Below, piece by piece: positions 40,601 through 51,400 of a stretch of DNA of 64,000 nucleotides. The position numbers and the translations under genes are program-made. Numbering within the stretch: position 1 is the stretch's first letter; each line of letters starts with the position of its first letter. The notes under the pieces were generated by a model. That model was given only the letters and a program-made list of their open reading frames with translations, was not told where the DNA came from and ran no database searches. Origin of the DNA: Membranipora membranacea (Eukaryota; Bryozoa; Gymnolaemata; Cheilostomatida; Membraniporidae); assembly GCA_914767715.1 (NCBI GenBank), contig OU612066.1:3911001-3975000 (forward strand), read 5' to 3'.

Positions 40601-43600
40601 ATCTATATACAGTGTCTGGTAGGTCCACCGAACCTTGTGTACAAGATTAATATTGGTACCCCAGTAGGGCCCTTTGACTTTGAGCCCTCATGGTGACTAA
40701 AAATCAACATACATTTTGTTTTGAAATGTTGGACGATTTTTTCACTTCTCTTGTCCACTAAAGAGCACAAAAAACTATGCTTGAGGCGATAATCATTCTA
40801 CTAAGTTCCTTCACAAAGATATCCACAACTCCATTCTACAAAAGGTGAGATGAGGCTGAAAACCACCACCTCCAGATTGAAAGCCAATATGTAACATCAA
40901 ATCTGACTTCTTAATCTGCTATATTGAGAGACAGGAGCTGGTAGAGCATGTAGCTTATATTATTTAGTGTGGTGACTGGGTAGCTTTTCCTGTGCTTATT
41001 TCCTAACACTGTAACATTGCCTCATCACTCCACGCTAACTGTACTGTACCTAACCTTACTCCCTAACAGTTTTGATCACTGAAATATGTTTTTTTCTGAT
41101 CTAAGGTGTTTTTTTCAAACTTTCATCCAATCGGTGTATTGTTGACTGTGAATGGCTATTTCTTTAGGAAGATGTTTCCATATAACTTTTCACTACAAAA
41201 TTCCAATTTAATTTCCAATTCCAAATTTTCAGAATGGAGCATGAGAAGCTGATAGTTTGGACAGCTTTTCTGCTACTTGAACTGATGTATGGAACTGAAG
41301 ACAGCCTTGACAATGTGAAGAGAAGGGCTCTGCAACAAATGAATGAGCTAAAAGTGTATCAGGAGCTTGTCAAGGTCTATCTCAGCCAAGATCAAACTGA
41401 GGTTGGTAATCTGATCAATATAATATGCTAGGACTCAGTAATTAAGTAGAAAATGATTTACTTGTAAAACTAATGATTGATAACATTAGAAACCTTGAAT
41501 AGAGGGAAATCCATCTTGATGGCTGCATTAAAAAATTCTAAATTTTTTTGCCATGCAAATATTAATCATTTGTAAGTTTTCATATTCCCAATGCTTGGTT
41601 GGAAAAGTTGTAGCACATTGTGAGAGGCCAGTCAAGATCTTTTGGGATCACATTACTGTCAGGTGAAATGATGATATCTCTTAACTCCTATGTTTCGCAA
41701 TATTTAGTGACACAATTTATGAAGGAAACTGATTGTAGGAAACCGTATGAAGGGTCATCATTTTCTAATGAATATCTAATGAATATCTTCCTGTTCATTA
41801 AAACAGCTACTGGGGTTTTGATAAAAATTCTCAGAAAATCACCTAATACTAAATGTAATCAATTAGTATCAGTGCAATTAGGATATGTCGCGACAAGCAT
41901 AAGTTTCCATTTACACTCCTGTGTAACACGCTCACACCGAAATGTACTTGACTGAAATCCTGACATACTTGTGGTTTTTCTGGTATGTCTGACCTGTTAA
42001 ATTGCATAGCCTCATGCTCTCACAAGATAGCCCACAGATTTCTGGGGAAGCCTTGTGAATAATAACTGACAATTTTGGATAAAAGCCATGTGAGTCTTGT
42101 GGCTATGTTAGATGAGTTGTCCGACTCGGATGTGGCAGTGAATCATTTTTAAGCCAACCACTGATTGGCAGGTTGTGTATTCGGCAATTCACAAGCTTCC
42201 TCTCTCTAGTTTACTCATTTTGAGGTAAAATAAACAAAAATTATATGAAACTAACTGTAAAGCGATGCATGCTGGCACTGAAAATCATGTCATAAGCATT
42301 GCAATGAGGAAAAATGGGCATGATATGGATACTGTAACATATTTAGCAATATGAGTTTGTAAATTCCCTCAATGAGGTAATTTAGTATCACAGCTCCCAA
42401 CCAGCATAGATAGCGAGAATGATATCAAAGACTATTTTATCCTTTGTTTTAATAATAGGACTGGGTCTGGATCACTCTTCATTCACAAAACTCGGTCAAT
42501 CTTAAGAACAAACCGGTCGATGCCCTTATATGACATTTTGCGACTGCTAGTTTGTGCAGTTTGATCAAGACAGTGATAGCAATGCGCCATCAATCAGCGA
42601 TCAGCTGATTGTCTTTACAGCGGTTTAATTCCACGCCTTGCGTGTTCACTCTCTCTCAAATTATGGCTGTACTGTCAGTAATTACCAGTGCTAATGCGTA
42701 TGTTCTGAGTCATGTACACCTCCTATAGATTTACGCAATCTGTGAATCCGTTAATGGCAAAGACATAAATTATCCTAAATAATTCCCAACACATTTAAAC
42801 AGATTATAGTCCATACGTGAGGATGACCATGGCGACCGATGCGTGATACAAGAACATTTCAAGGGGTTCAGGCTTTTGTCATCACCGAGAAGAACAATTA
42901 GACTGCTGTCATTGTTGGCTCGTATCTGAGTATTGTATTACAGGGTCATACGCCTTCCTCATTTTTGCTGAACAATCAATGACTGGCGCATTCCTGTAAT
43001 ATGATCAGTGCAACTCTTATATGCAATATGAGGTATTAACTGCAGATAAATCTGTTGCAAGGGAAGAGAAACACCCGGTTCTCACATCATATATTATTAT
43101 ATTTTTTAGGAGGCGGAAGGCTGCTACACTGCGATGTTAAGAAAATGGTCTGATAAGCCCATTGTATGGACAGACTATGGTCAGTTCCTCTTTACACATG
43201 CTAAAGTAGAGCCAGCTCGAACTGTACTTCAGCGAGCCCTCAAGACTCTTCCAACAAAATCGCGTAAGAACAAATTCTATCAAACTACCTGTACTTATAC
43301 GAAAGAAGAGGAATAAACTCTATCTATGAATAGCATGGGATTACCATCATTAGTGTTCACTTTTGTGTAATGTAAAATTGGTCTGTGTCTGTCAAAGATT
43401 AGGCTGAGTTTTTGATCATACCTTCTCCTTTCTTTTATATAGACATTGAGGTGATCATGAAGTTTGCCCAGATGGAGTTGAAGGATGGACATATGGACAG
43501 ATTTGTATCTCTCTTTGAGAATGTGCTGACAAACTTTCCTAAAAGAAATGATGTCTGGTCAGTTTATGCTGACCAGCTCATCAAGTATGAGCATTACGAT

Positions 43601-44683
43601 AGCGCAAGGTCAGTAGTAGACGCTATTACATAATATTGCTCCATTTGTCGTTTGGGGAAGCGCTTAGGCCCTGAATTGAAAACTTGCCGGTCATTAAAAG
43701 TCTATATGTATATCTCTATGCAACCTATCATACGAGGTGGGTGCTCTTGTGATCCCAAATTAAACTAACAGTCATGCAGGTGTTTGACATGGTTTATCCT
43801 GGTCAGATCGAACAAAAGAAATTCTTCTGGGTATATGTTCAAAACCGTTAAAGAGCTGGTTCACTAGTCAGAACCCATTACAATTTCTGAGAAGCGATGG
43901 CAATTAAACGATGAGAAAGGTGCCAGCTTGGCTGCATAACCCATGAGTTTCGACAAAAAACCTTTGATCGGTATAAGTTCTGATAGAATATGGATAGAGA
44001 GATAGAAAGACAGGTTTTGGCTATCAACCCCGCCTTATAAAATATAATATATGTTTAACACGGAAATGAATGATTAATCTGTGAAAGTGGTGAGGATAAT
44101 GGTCACATCTACATTTCATGCGGTGATTTTTGGAAGTTTTGTCTAGACTCTGACCTTTTGATCATAAGCCAGCAAATCTGGATCAGGGATAAGAAGAAAG
44201 GTTGGCTTTACGTAATTACATGGATTGGCAAGTTAATTGAGCGTGCATAATGATAGCAAATCAATAAAGAACGCCTATAGATTACCTAATTACATTGGTA
44301 GGTAGTACTTATTACAAAGCATTGCCATCACTTTTGATAATCTTCCCAAAAAATGTGTCTAATTAATCACTAATTGATATCACCTCATTATGTTCATTAT
44401 GGTCAACCTTTAGCATCCCTATACACCTTGCATCACTGACATTCATCAATTCCTTTTGTCTTAAGGTAATATTTGATTGACAATCTATGATATTGGAATC
44501 TTGCCTTATTACCACTGCTATACATTATTTTGCAGAGCTGTTTTACGAAGGGCGGTCATGCAAAAACTAAACGCAAAGAAGATACAGTTCTTTATCAGCA
44601 AGTTCACCAGATTCGAAAGTGAACATGGGACACCTGAGACATTGGCAGAGGTCAAAGAACTATCAGAAGCTGTTGCAAAATGA
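4601..44683 (+). CDS. PDCD11: RRP5 homolog / PDCD11, multi-S1-domain rRNA processing scaffold (35 coding exons)
   Basis: Exons: 4601-4744, 5701-5865, 6122-6298, 6617-6772, 7154-7253, 7661-7779, 8193-8369, 8984-9187, 9446-9561, 9980-10181, 10788-10964, 11198-11506, 13325-13516, 13773-13847, 14020-14115, 15257-15476, 16477-16614, 18181-18320, 19234-19347, 19723-19793, 21110-21301, 23029-23211, 26099-26240, 29063-29267, 29861-30083, 31049-31237, 32641-32744, 33962-34242, 35084-35254, 36093-36143, 38144-38316, 41233-41401, 43110-43263, 43443-43608, 44536-44683. Every junction is GT-AG and every phase agrees; total 5,643 nt, 1,880 aa (human about 1,871). An in-frame stop precedes the ATG. The N terminus carries the family motif FPRGG. 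About a dozen S1 RNA-binding repeats span residues about 104-1440 (e.g. EDHGCVIDIG at 224-233; NPEKK-KQGQKLQCRI-LSVD). A charged linker follows, then C-terminal HAT/TPR repeats from 1612. RRP5 acts in the nucleolus in both 18S and 5.8S pre-rRNA processing. Confidence 0.95.
5378..5400. repeat. Short hairpin motif, second copy (PDCD11 intron 1)
   Basis: ACCAATG and CATTGGT flank GAGGGAGTT, giving a 7-bp stem. The GAGGGAGTTCATTG core is shared with 3651-3664 and 48427-48441. Its role is unknown. It lies 55 bp upstream of the 32-bp palindrome. Confidence 0.6.
5456..5487. repeat. Perfect 32-bp palindrome (PDCD11 intron 1)
   Basis: ATCACAGAGTAAGGAT is followed directly by its exact reverse complement, with no spacer. 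The first half also occurs as a single copy at 22892-22907 (TCACAGAGTAAGGATA, 16 of 16 identical to 5457-5472) in PDCD11 intron 21. It may be the terminus of an uncharacterised repeat family inserted head to head. Confidence 0.85.
11507..13324. other. PDCD11 intron 12 (1.8 kb)
   Basis: No exon or RNA gene recognised. It includes an AT-rich stretch near 11690-11780 and a very AT-rich tract of TTTATATT-like words at about 13205-13318, just upstream of the exon 13 acceptor (TTTACAG, 13318-13324). The 85-aa minus-strand ORF here has no coding character that I can support. Confidence 0.5.
16615..18180. other. PDCD11 intron 17 (1.6 kb)
   Basis: Non-coding as far as can be seen. The donor is the weak GTTCGT, but it is fixed by phase: exon 17 ends ATG-G and exon 18 begins GA-TGT, restoring Gly. 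ATGATGA-like boxes near 17678 lack a matching terminal stem and CTGA box, so no snoRNA is called. Confidence 0.5.
19794..21109. other. PDCD11 intron 20 (1.3 kb)
   Basis: No feature found. The 104-aa ORF at 19860-20174 lacks recognisable domains and splice context and is taken as chance. This intron follows the short 71-nt exon 20. Confidence 0.45.
21302..23028. other. PDCD11 intron 21 (1.7 kb)
   Basis: Holds an (AT)10 microsatellite at 22511-22530 and the single half-site of the 32-bp palindrome at 22892-22907. Nothing else recognised. Confidence 0.5.
22511..22530. repeat. (AT)10 microsatellite
   Basis: Uninterrupted alternating AT for 20 bases inside PDCD11 intron 21. Confidence 0.95.
23224..24336. 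repeat. 16-bp minisatellite with higher-order structure (PDCD11 intron 22)
   Basis: About 70 tandem copies of a 16-bp unit, consensus GTAACTTACTCGTGTC, over 1,113 bp. Common variants are CCTGTTGTAACTTACT, CGTGTTGT, CGTATC and GTTACTTACT. The rare variant AACTAAC occurs at 23645, 23821, 24029 and 24205, spaced 176, 208 and 176 bp (11, 13 and 11 units) and each time preceded by CCTGTTGT-type units, so blocks of about 11-13 monomers have been duplicated. The array starts 12 bp after the 5' splice site of exon 22 (exon end 23211). There are no unique spacers, so it is not CRISPR-like. Confidence 0.97.
24337..26098. other. PDCD11 intron 22, part after the minisatellite
   Basis: About 1.8 kb with no supported gene. 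Small ORFs at 25680-25889 and 25886-26113 overlap the exon 23 acceptor region in other contexts and do not resemble known proteins. Exon 23 begins after CGTTGCAG at 26098. Confidence 0.45.
26241..29062. other. PDCD11 intron 23 (2.8 kb)
   Basis: One of the longest introns. A 121-aa antisense ORF (26286-26651) and a 104-aa antisense ORF (26911-27225) carry no recognised motif and are treated as chance. An imperfect palindrome TGATGA-TG-TCATCA lies near 26727. No RNA gene could be supported. Confidence 0.45.
30084..31048. other. PDCD11 intron 25
   Basis: Contains a run of ten G at 30916-30925. No exon or RNA gene seen. Confidence 0.4.
31238..32640. other. PDCD11 intron 26
   Basis: Contains a run of twelve G at 31308-31319 and a (CA)8 microsatellite at 31929-31944. 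Otherwise nothing recognised. Confidence 0.5.
32745..33961. other. PDCD11 intron 27, with a 162-codon open frame
   Basis: The donor is GTTCCT, weak but fixed by phase (AAA-G joined to GA-ATA). The intron holds an open frame at 32911-33399 (+, 162 codons) with no recognisable domain. Two partly similar segments (CCCAGGCACCATCTTAGGTC near 33120 and CCCAGGCATCACCTTGAGTC near 33263) suggest a degenerate internal duplication or old repeat. No gene is called. Confidence 0.45.
33973..34137 (+). repeat. 42-bp coding minisatellite in PDCD11 exon 28
   Basis: Four tandem copies (the last one codon short) of a 42-bp unit encode the 14-residue repeat YQ(V/A)E(E/R)STEMSKKPK at about residues 1448-1502. 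The copies are almost identical at the DNA level, which points to recent expansion. The repeat lies in the Lys/Glu/Ser-rich linker between the S1 repeats and the HAT region, a part that is poorly conserved and charged in RRP5 proteins. It runs straight into QKAQKRK, a plausible nuclear/nucleolar basic patch. Confidence 0.97.
36144..38143. other. PDCD11 intron 30 (2.0 kb)
   Basis: No feature supported. A TGATGA box near 36500 with CTGA near 36559 lacks a terminal stem. The ORFs in the track region look like chance. Confidence 0.4.
38317..41232. other. PDCD11 intron 31 (2.9 kb, the longest)
   Basis: No supported exon, repeat array or RNA gene. ORFs on both strands (for example 39307-39567 on the minus strand) lack motifs. 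Confidence 0.4.
41402..43109. other. PDCD11 intron 32 (1.7 kb)
   Basis: The donor is GTTGGT after CTGAG, fixed by phase 0 with exon 33 (GAG-GCG). The 111-aa ORF at 41620-41955 has no recognisable feature. Nothing else seen. Confidence 0.4.
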
Positions 44684-45406
44684 TAAACGTTCACAGTCTT
44701 GTACAAAGTATCGATTCAACCGAGATGCATATTTTTCTTTTTATTACTGAGCAAGCATACATTTCTTGCATTCATCCAATATAACTATGTTGCTTAGTTG
44801 ATGCACACGAACGACTACAAGTAAACATTTTCCAATTGTATGTCAGATAAATTATTGTTATGACGAAAATAGGAAGATGGAATATTGTTTGTTTCAGTTT
44901 TTCTTATTTTATTTTCAAAAATACAATTGCAAATGTTCCTGAGCAAGGTAACAAAATGGCAAATAAATAAATTAACATTAATTACAACTTAATAACAGTG
45001 TGATAAAATAGATAAATAGTTCTCTGTACACATATTATGGCCACAGTTTGGAAAAGTATTTCACTACGCTTTCACTTTGAACATTGCGTGGTATGTGATA
45101 GGCAAATAATCTGTATTAAGTATGATTCTGTAATAAATAACTCGTCGACATCCTGAGAGTTGCAAAGGAACAACTTGCTAGTGATAATAAGAAATATTCA
45201 CGGGTATAACATGATCACAATAATAACAATAAATTAATGAAAACAGTATTAACAAGAAATGGAACGAGATTGAAATGGACAACCATTTATAACAATAGTA
45301 GCAGTCTGATTGTCATTGCCGTATATGGGAAGTGAATTGCACCAGTGAAGATCCATTAGGCGAGAGATTCATGTAAAGCTGTAGTATAGCTCCTCTTTGT
45401 AATACG
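44684..45406. other. Convergent 3' ends of PDCD11 and the Ig-domain gene
   Basis: AATAAA at 44962-44967 (+) is about 280 nt after the PDCD11 stop and is the likely poly(A) signal. On the minus strand the complement of TTTATT at 44908-44913 would serve the Ig gene. If both are used, the two 3' UTRs overlap tail to tail by tens of bases. Confidence 0.45.
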
Positions 45407-46816
45407 TTACGACTCGTCCGCCGCCGCCATATATACAAATATTTCTTTGTTTACGGTTGAGAGTCCATCATGACCGATTGCAGTACACCGCAATTCAAAC
45501 ATAAAATGCAATTTTCTGGACTCTTCTGCTGAGATTTCAATATCACCATTTGAGTGAATCTGTAAAAAAAATAAATAAACATGAGAAATAAGGATTGAAT
45601 GAAATGAGGATAGGCGTGAAAACAATGTTCATTAGTTGCAATTTAAATGGTTGGAGCTGGTCAAATTTTAGGAATGATTTTTTTAATGACTGGAATTTGT
45701 TTGCTTACCTTTATACCATCATTTTCTTCGAGCTGAACACCATCAACACTCCATCTAATAGTAGGCACTGGACTAGTGATGCCTTGCGTTGCACGGCAAA
45801 TGGCATAGATCGGGTTATCTTCATTTTGCATGATTGATTTGGTATGTTGGTATATCCTCAAGTTGCTGGCGCTTGCGGCTTGCTCTATAAAATTAAGATA
45901 TCAGATTTAGAAAATAATTCTAACAATTTTAATATCAACTGACTAATATGATGGAATGTGTTAATAATAGAATAAATTACTTAGTTAATCAACCACAAAT
46001 TTAAACCTGTCAAATTGCATTGATTGATAGGGTGATAATGAGTGCAAAATATTAACTTTTTATTAATTACCTGCAGTCTTTTTGGTTGTGGATCCTGTCA
46101 CAGTGATGGTGAAACTTCTCACTACACGCTTTGTAAGTGAGTCAGCTATGCATGTATATTTTCCAGAGTCTTCTGGTTTAGCATTTTTGATCACCAGTGT
46201 TGTATCCACAATGGTTTGAAGATGATGAATAGATGATGAAATCAGATTTCTAGCATTGATATCCAGTGGCCCCTGAAAATTTTAAGAATATAAAATTGAT
46301 TATATTAGAACGCATGGTAGTGAGAGGTAGTTAACAGTTATTTGAGTTTGATATTTATGAAGGTTAGACAAAGCGGTGTCAATGACGATGCAAGCAGATA
46401 CTCTATTTTGTCGAATGTTGTCGGATGTAAGATATCTTCAGATTTAATTACCTGCTCAACATAGTTTCCGTTATGAAGCCAGTGAAATATTGGACTTAGT
46501 GTGCCGTCAGCGTCGCAGGCTAGTGTTATATCTTCTCCCGCTGTATAATGTGTTCTCTGTGTTGGTGTGGGTGGCAGTGTTGGAAGTTGCTTAGTCGGCT
46601 GTAATATAAATAACAATTATGAACTCTAGCACACAATAGTAACAATATTAAGCAAATTGATTATTCAACAGTTAGTAGCTCAGCAACTCAGAAGATAAGA
46701 ATTTGTATTTATGTAAAGCTCAAACAAATTATCTTATAAATGCATACCATGGCGATGCTTTGCAGAACACAAGCCAAAGTTGTGATAGTAAGAAGGGTTG
46801 ATTTGCAGAAAGACAT
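45407..46816 (-). CDS. Secreted protein with two immunoglobulin domains
   Basis: Complement of join(45407..45559, 45709..45884, 46071..46272, 46452..46598, 46748..46816); phases agree; 248 aa. Exon 1 encodes exactly a signal peptide (MSFCKSTLLTITTLACVLQS, cleavage near residues 20-23). Ig domain 1 has Cys51, Trp63 and Cys113 with the DSGKYTC hallmark (residues 107-113); Ig domain 2 has Cys169, Trp184 and Cys223. There is no second membrane segment and no GPI-type tail, so the protein should be secreted with two disulphides. I found no N-X-S/T sequon. Each Ig domain is split by an intron. A two-Ig secreted layout occurs in several families (for example the insect insulin-binding ImpL2 type), but I cannot assign an orthologue; a role in binding or innate recognition is only inference. 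Confidence 0.85.
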
Positions 46817-48410
46817 AGTGTGTGTTTATTGTTATATCCTGTGTATGTAGTCTAAGATTTATAAGCTCCGATAATTCCTCGGTAATGTAAGAGAAGTGTC
46901 AGAAAACTAATGGTTTGCTTTGCTCTCCTGAATTGAGAATATGCACATTAAGGTAATTCTTCTGATACTTATAGCCTGTTAAAAAACAATTAGCCAATCA
47001 GATTCTAGTAGGCGTGCCTATCTAGCTCGCCATTCATAAAAATCTACTACACTACCTATACTACAGCAGCAGTGCACAATTATGCAAATGATTAGTATTG
47101 CATCATACAACTGCAGACCAGAAAAGCAGACGGCAAAATTTATTGGGCTTGACTCCTATGATCAGCTGACTATAATTAACGATAAATGTTTGTGAACGGG
47201 TTTTCTCAACAATGAACTTGTCAATACAAATGGATATAATATTTCGAAACATTTTCAGCTGCTGATCTGACGTATGTGAATGAGACACTACAGCGACTCA
47301 TGTTAAGATTTTTTTGTTAGCACAACTTGTTGAAAGTTGACCAAAAAAATTACAATTTACGATCACCACTTTTGTTGCAGTCTACAAAGTCCAATAACTG
47401 CACCGACGGGAATGCATACCTGTGTAAAGTATATTGAAAATTGGTCAAATTCACCATGTCTGGTATCCATGTAATTAGAAGTGAATCATTGGGAAGTAAT
47501 CTGTCAAGTACAGACCAGAATATAACTGCAGGGCCAGAACGAGGTCACAGTTTAACACCCATCCCTGAGGGATATGGGACCGTTTCTACATTATCTATTT
47601 AATCGGAAGTAGTTAACACGTCTGCCGTGAGAACAAAGTGTCTGTGGTTCTATAATCCGGCCACCTAGGTAGAGAGGTTCTCCTTATTGGATGACTGTAG
47701 AACAAGTTTGGTAGTCACCCGCTGTTTGAATAAGATAGTACCTTAACTCTTACCTGTATTTATCAGTGATTGTCTAAATAATAATTGACTGCACAAGGCA
47801 GTTTGTATTGCATACAATAGAAATTTGTAACCAACCCTTTTATTGAAAAGTTTTTCATGATTATCAAGCTTTGTGACTCAGCTATCGGAAGGGCCCAATT
47901 TATGGTACTTGAAATTCCAAAACAATGGAAAGGCGAGTGAGTGTTAGCCGGCCTATTCTTTGTCTTCAGGTTCAAACTGCAAAGTAGCTTGAAATTTGAA
48001 TACCAAGTGAAAAATGCGGTTACCATATATTACATGATTGTTTGACTACACTTGTCACAGTCTGGGCCAGACAATTCACCTACTGTTTCTCAACTTCACA
48101 TAGATCGTGAGATTTAAAGCACAAAGACAAAATTTTTGGCAGCACAAGTAACATTCAAATGCGGAATCTTTGTTCACTAAAATGTAGTTAAAGCTGATTT
48201 TTCTAATGACTGTCGCTCGAAAAAATAAAGTAAAGCACTGCGGTTATTCGAAATAGTGTTGGTCCACAAACCTAAGTGCTCATAAGATCTGATAAGATCA
48301 GGTTACAACCATCATCGTAGCAACCAAGAACTCAGCACTACCTAATTGTACCCAATCGATTTTTATTACATTGAGAAAATCTGGAATATTCCCAAAAAGA
48401 AGCATCACTC

Positions 48411-48445
48411 TCAGCAATGAACAATGAGAGGGAGTTCATTGCTCT
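48411..48445. repeat. Short hairpin motif, third copy
   Basis: AGCAATGAAC and GTTCATTGCT flank AATGAGAGGGAG. Compared with the copy at 3645-3667 (CCAATGAA/TTCATTGG), the outer C-G pair is changed to G-C on both sides, so pairing is kept. Confidence 0.6.
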
Positions 48446-51400
48446 CAGCCTCACGAAGCTCCGATTCCAAAATCAAGCTAAATTGGTACCGAGAAACTAT
48501 ACTTAGAATGAGAAATTAGCATTATTTTTGGAAAGAATTTGAAAAATGAATTAAGAGGAATCAGGAATGATAATTTGGATGCTCTTTACGTTTGTTTTCA
48601 GCATATTCAAATATTTTCAGCATCTAAAATCCTACATGATGCGACAAGCTGTTATAAGTATAAGGTTACAGGCTATGGGTGCATTGCGCTGACAAATATA
48701 TTTACTATCTTGCAACAGGTCAACTGTTGTTTATTGGGTGCAGTTCATGATAACAAACCGATGACTTTGACAAGGACATCAGAGTTTAATATCTTTTCTT
48801 TTTGTTTTCCCATTTCACACCTCTGTTTTCTTTCCGTAATAGATAAACAAAACAGGTAAATGGAACAGTTTGAAAAATTTGCTTTGCTTCCAAACAAAAC
48901 AGCTTACATTATCTACCCAACAGCTCTCTATTATTAAAATTCTGAGCAATTTTCTGGGTGATGAGGGTTATGTGTTAGGTTTTCTCAGCAGACATGATTA
49001 TTTACGGATCAAGGTGTCTAGCCTGGGAGTTCTATGTTTAGAACCAACAGGTGCTGCCAAATTGAGATTTTAATAAGAGATCAAATAGGCACTTCAAGTT
49101 TTATTGCCATACTTATGATTAGTTACCAAAAATAGACCAAAGGCAGCAAAACCCATAAAACTCACATTAATTTGCCAAAAATGTTTAACCCTGACTCACT
49201 CATGATTCATTATAATCGCAGTAATTATTCAATATCTAATATCACTTCCTGGGCCATAAGAAAACAAACAATATAAGACTTACAAGTATCCATTACAGTT
49301 TGAATCTTGACACCTCCAAGTCCTTTCTTTGTAATGTCAACCTCCTTGAAGTGAAGAAACCAGTGTTGAAATCTTGTTTAATTACTTAGATTATTTTAAT
49401 TACGGTATGTTTGTTGTTTGCACCCACAGGTTGTGATGAGCCACGAGGTTTGAGCATTGAATAACCACTTGACCTCACTGCTAGCTACTTGTTTAGGCAA
49501 GCGCCTATTTCTTTCTTTTTGCGCCTTTGTGACGACAAGGTATCGACTCCTCGCTGCAAGCTCATGTACTTTCTGGAAATGAGATTTATAATTGCGGTCA
49601 ATTAAAGCTGGAGTCTCTACATATCAGTGGCTTAATATTAACAGATTTTGACCACCCGGGGTTACCAGGTTCAAGAGGCTTTGGGTTATTCTCAATCTGC
49701 TAAAATTGATGTTGCTTTGTGTAATATCACTGAGTCTGCCATATCTTAGAATAATGAACATAATTCAATAAACTCACTACCATTGATGGATATGAGCATA
49801 GGTACCTCCAAGAGAGACATAATGATACCGTGTTGAGGATCGTAGGGAGAATCGTAGGATGAAAACTTATACCCTCCCACGATAATGACATAATAAAGAT
49901 AATATGGGAAGGGAACGAGTTAATTTTATTTTTTTAATTATGCTGTACTTTAGGATGAAGCAATAAATAGTCATGTTTAAATTGTCATGATAAAATTGAT
50001 GGCATACATGTAGTGACGCCATCAATTTGCTCTAATGTGACTTGATCTAATATGAACACCTATGCCCATTAGTCATTAAAAAGTAATATTGCTTTCTTCA
50101 TCCTCTTTGATTTGAACAGCAGTCTCGATCACTTAATTATCATCGAGTAAAGATTCTCAAGTAGTTCTGAAAATTTAAATTAGTTTTTTCTTCTAAATCA
50201 ACGGGTTTTTAAGACAGCTGGGTCTTTAGTATGGATAATCCTTGTTACAATTTTAAATCCAAACAAACCCCAATCACCTCTTAATATGTAAAGATTACCC
50301 ACAGTAGTGAGAGCTAGGATTAAATTGTGAAGAGAGGCCTACCAGTGAAATCGAGCCAGTGTAATGATTAAATAATTAGGCCTAATTCCTAATAAGTCTA
50401 GACCCAGAAAAAAATGTACCTTCCCTGCATCAACATTTAATCCCTGGTCATCCAATGGCGTAACATATCATGCAGATGGTGAGAAAACTTGTCTAGATTA
50501 AGATCAAATCTTAAAATAGCGGTGGATGTTACTTTTGCTAAGAGCGAAACTTGAGTAGTGGTGTTACCAAAAAGTGATTATATCCGATTATGGTCTGCCC
50601 AGTACTTGAGTTAAAAAATCAACGAGTTTTAAACTTGAGTTAACAAGATTTTATCAAACATAGCCGGATGCGTACGTCTCCCTGCTAGGCAGGTAACTCT
50701 TATTTTTAGTCAAACACTGGGCAAAAAACTTATAGCTCCTAGAAAAGGCCACAGAGGCGTGCTAATGAAATCATGCTTCCATAATCTATTGCACAATGTC
50801 GAAATGCAATTTGCTATAGAGATTATCAATTTCCTATGCTGTCAGATCAAGTGCTGACGTAGTGCAATGAGTCATAAATCATTATTGAATCAGGATACGG
50901 ATCATTAAAACAGCAGCTGATGAAAGTATCACTAGCCTTGCATGTGCGGAGATATATCCATTTAAATATGTCATTAATGAAAAATATTTGGCTTTTTCTT
51001 CTGTGTTGTAAAAGCTTAATTCGATGAAAGAACAATTTCATTTTTTTGTAGAGATTGATCACCTTTTATTTCTCCTAATGAGCTCTCATTTAACTCTATA
51101 ATAATAAATCAATTATTCGTGAAATTCGTGGTAATGGCTTCATGGCTGAACATGCCAATCAGGCTTTGATTTCGACTGAGATAGCCGATGGTGATTAGCT
51201 GTTATCAGACGATCCACTGTGTTTCCTGGCGGTACATAACTGGTCATACGAGACCTCTGATCAGCTGTTACGGGAGCGATATAGCTGTGTCATGTCTGAC
51301 TATACTAGGAACTGAAAACTCTCTGTACCAAAAGAATTTGCTCACAATGAAGCCACCTGTAACACATTAAGTTATTCACTCGCAGAATAATCTCCTCTTA

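Larger units (their letters stand above)
38144..44683 (+). other. PDCD11: PDCD11 exons 31-35: C-terminal HAT/TPR module
   Basis: Five exons encode residues 1612-1880. Signature segments line up with the end of human PDCD11: VWSKLIKYTSEHKGVEAAR with RAEQALQTVSYR (exon 31), LIVWTAFLLLELMYGTEDSL (exon 32), VWTDYGQFLF and VLQRALKTLP (exon 33), KFAQMELKDGHMDR and NDVWSVYADQLIKYE (exon 34), and FFISKFTRFESEHGTPE (exon 35). The repeated W-x-x-Y/L and A-R-x-V-x-x-R-A-L spacing is that of half-a-TPR repeats. In yeast Rrp5 this half is the part needed for early 18S cleavages. The protein ends EAVAK, shorter than the human tail. Confidence 0.9.

Noticed and set aside
48539-48859. 106-aa plus-strand ORF as a gene
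   Set aside because: Composition is random-like, with no signal or domain and no supporting splice pattern.
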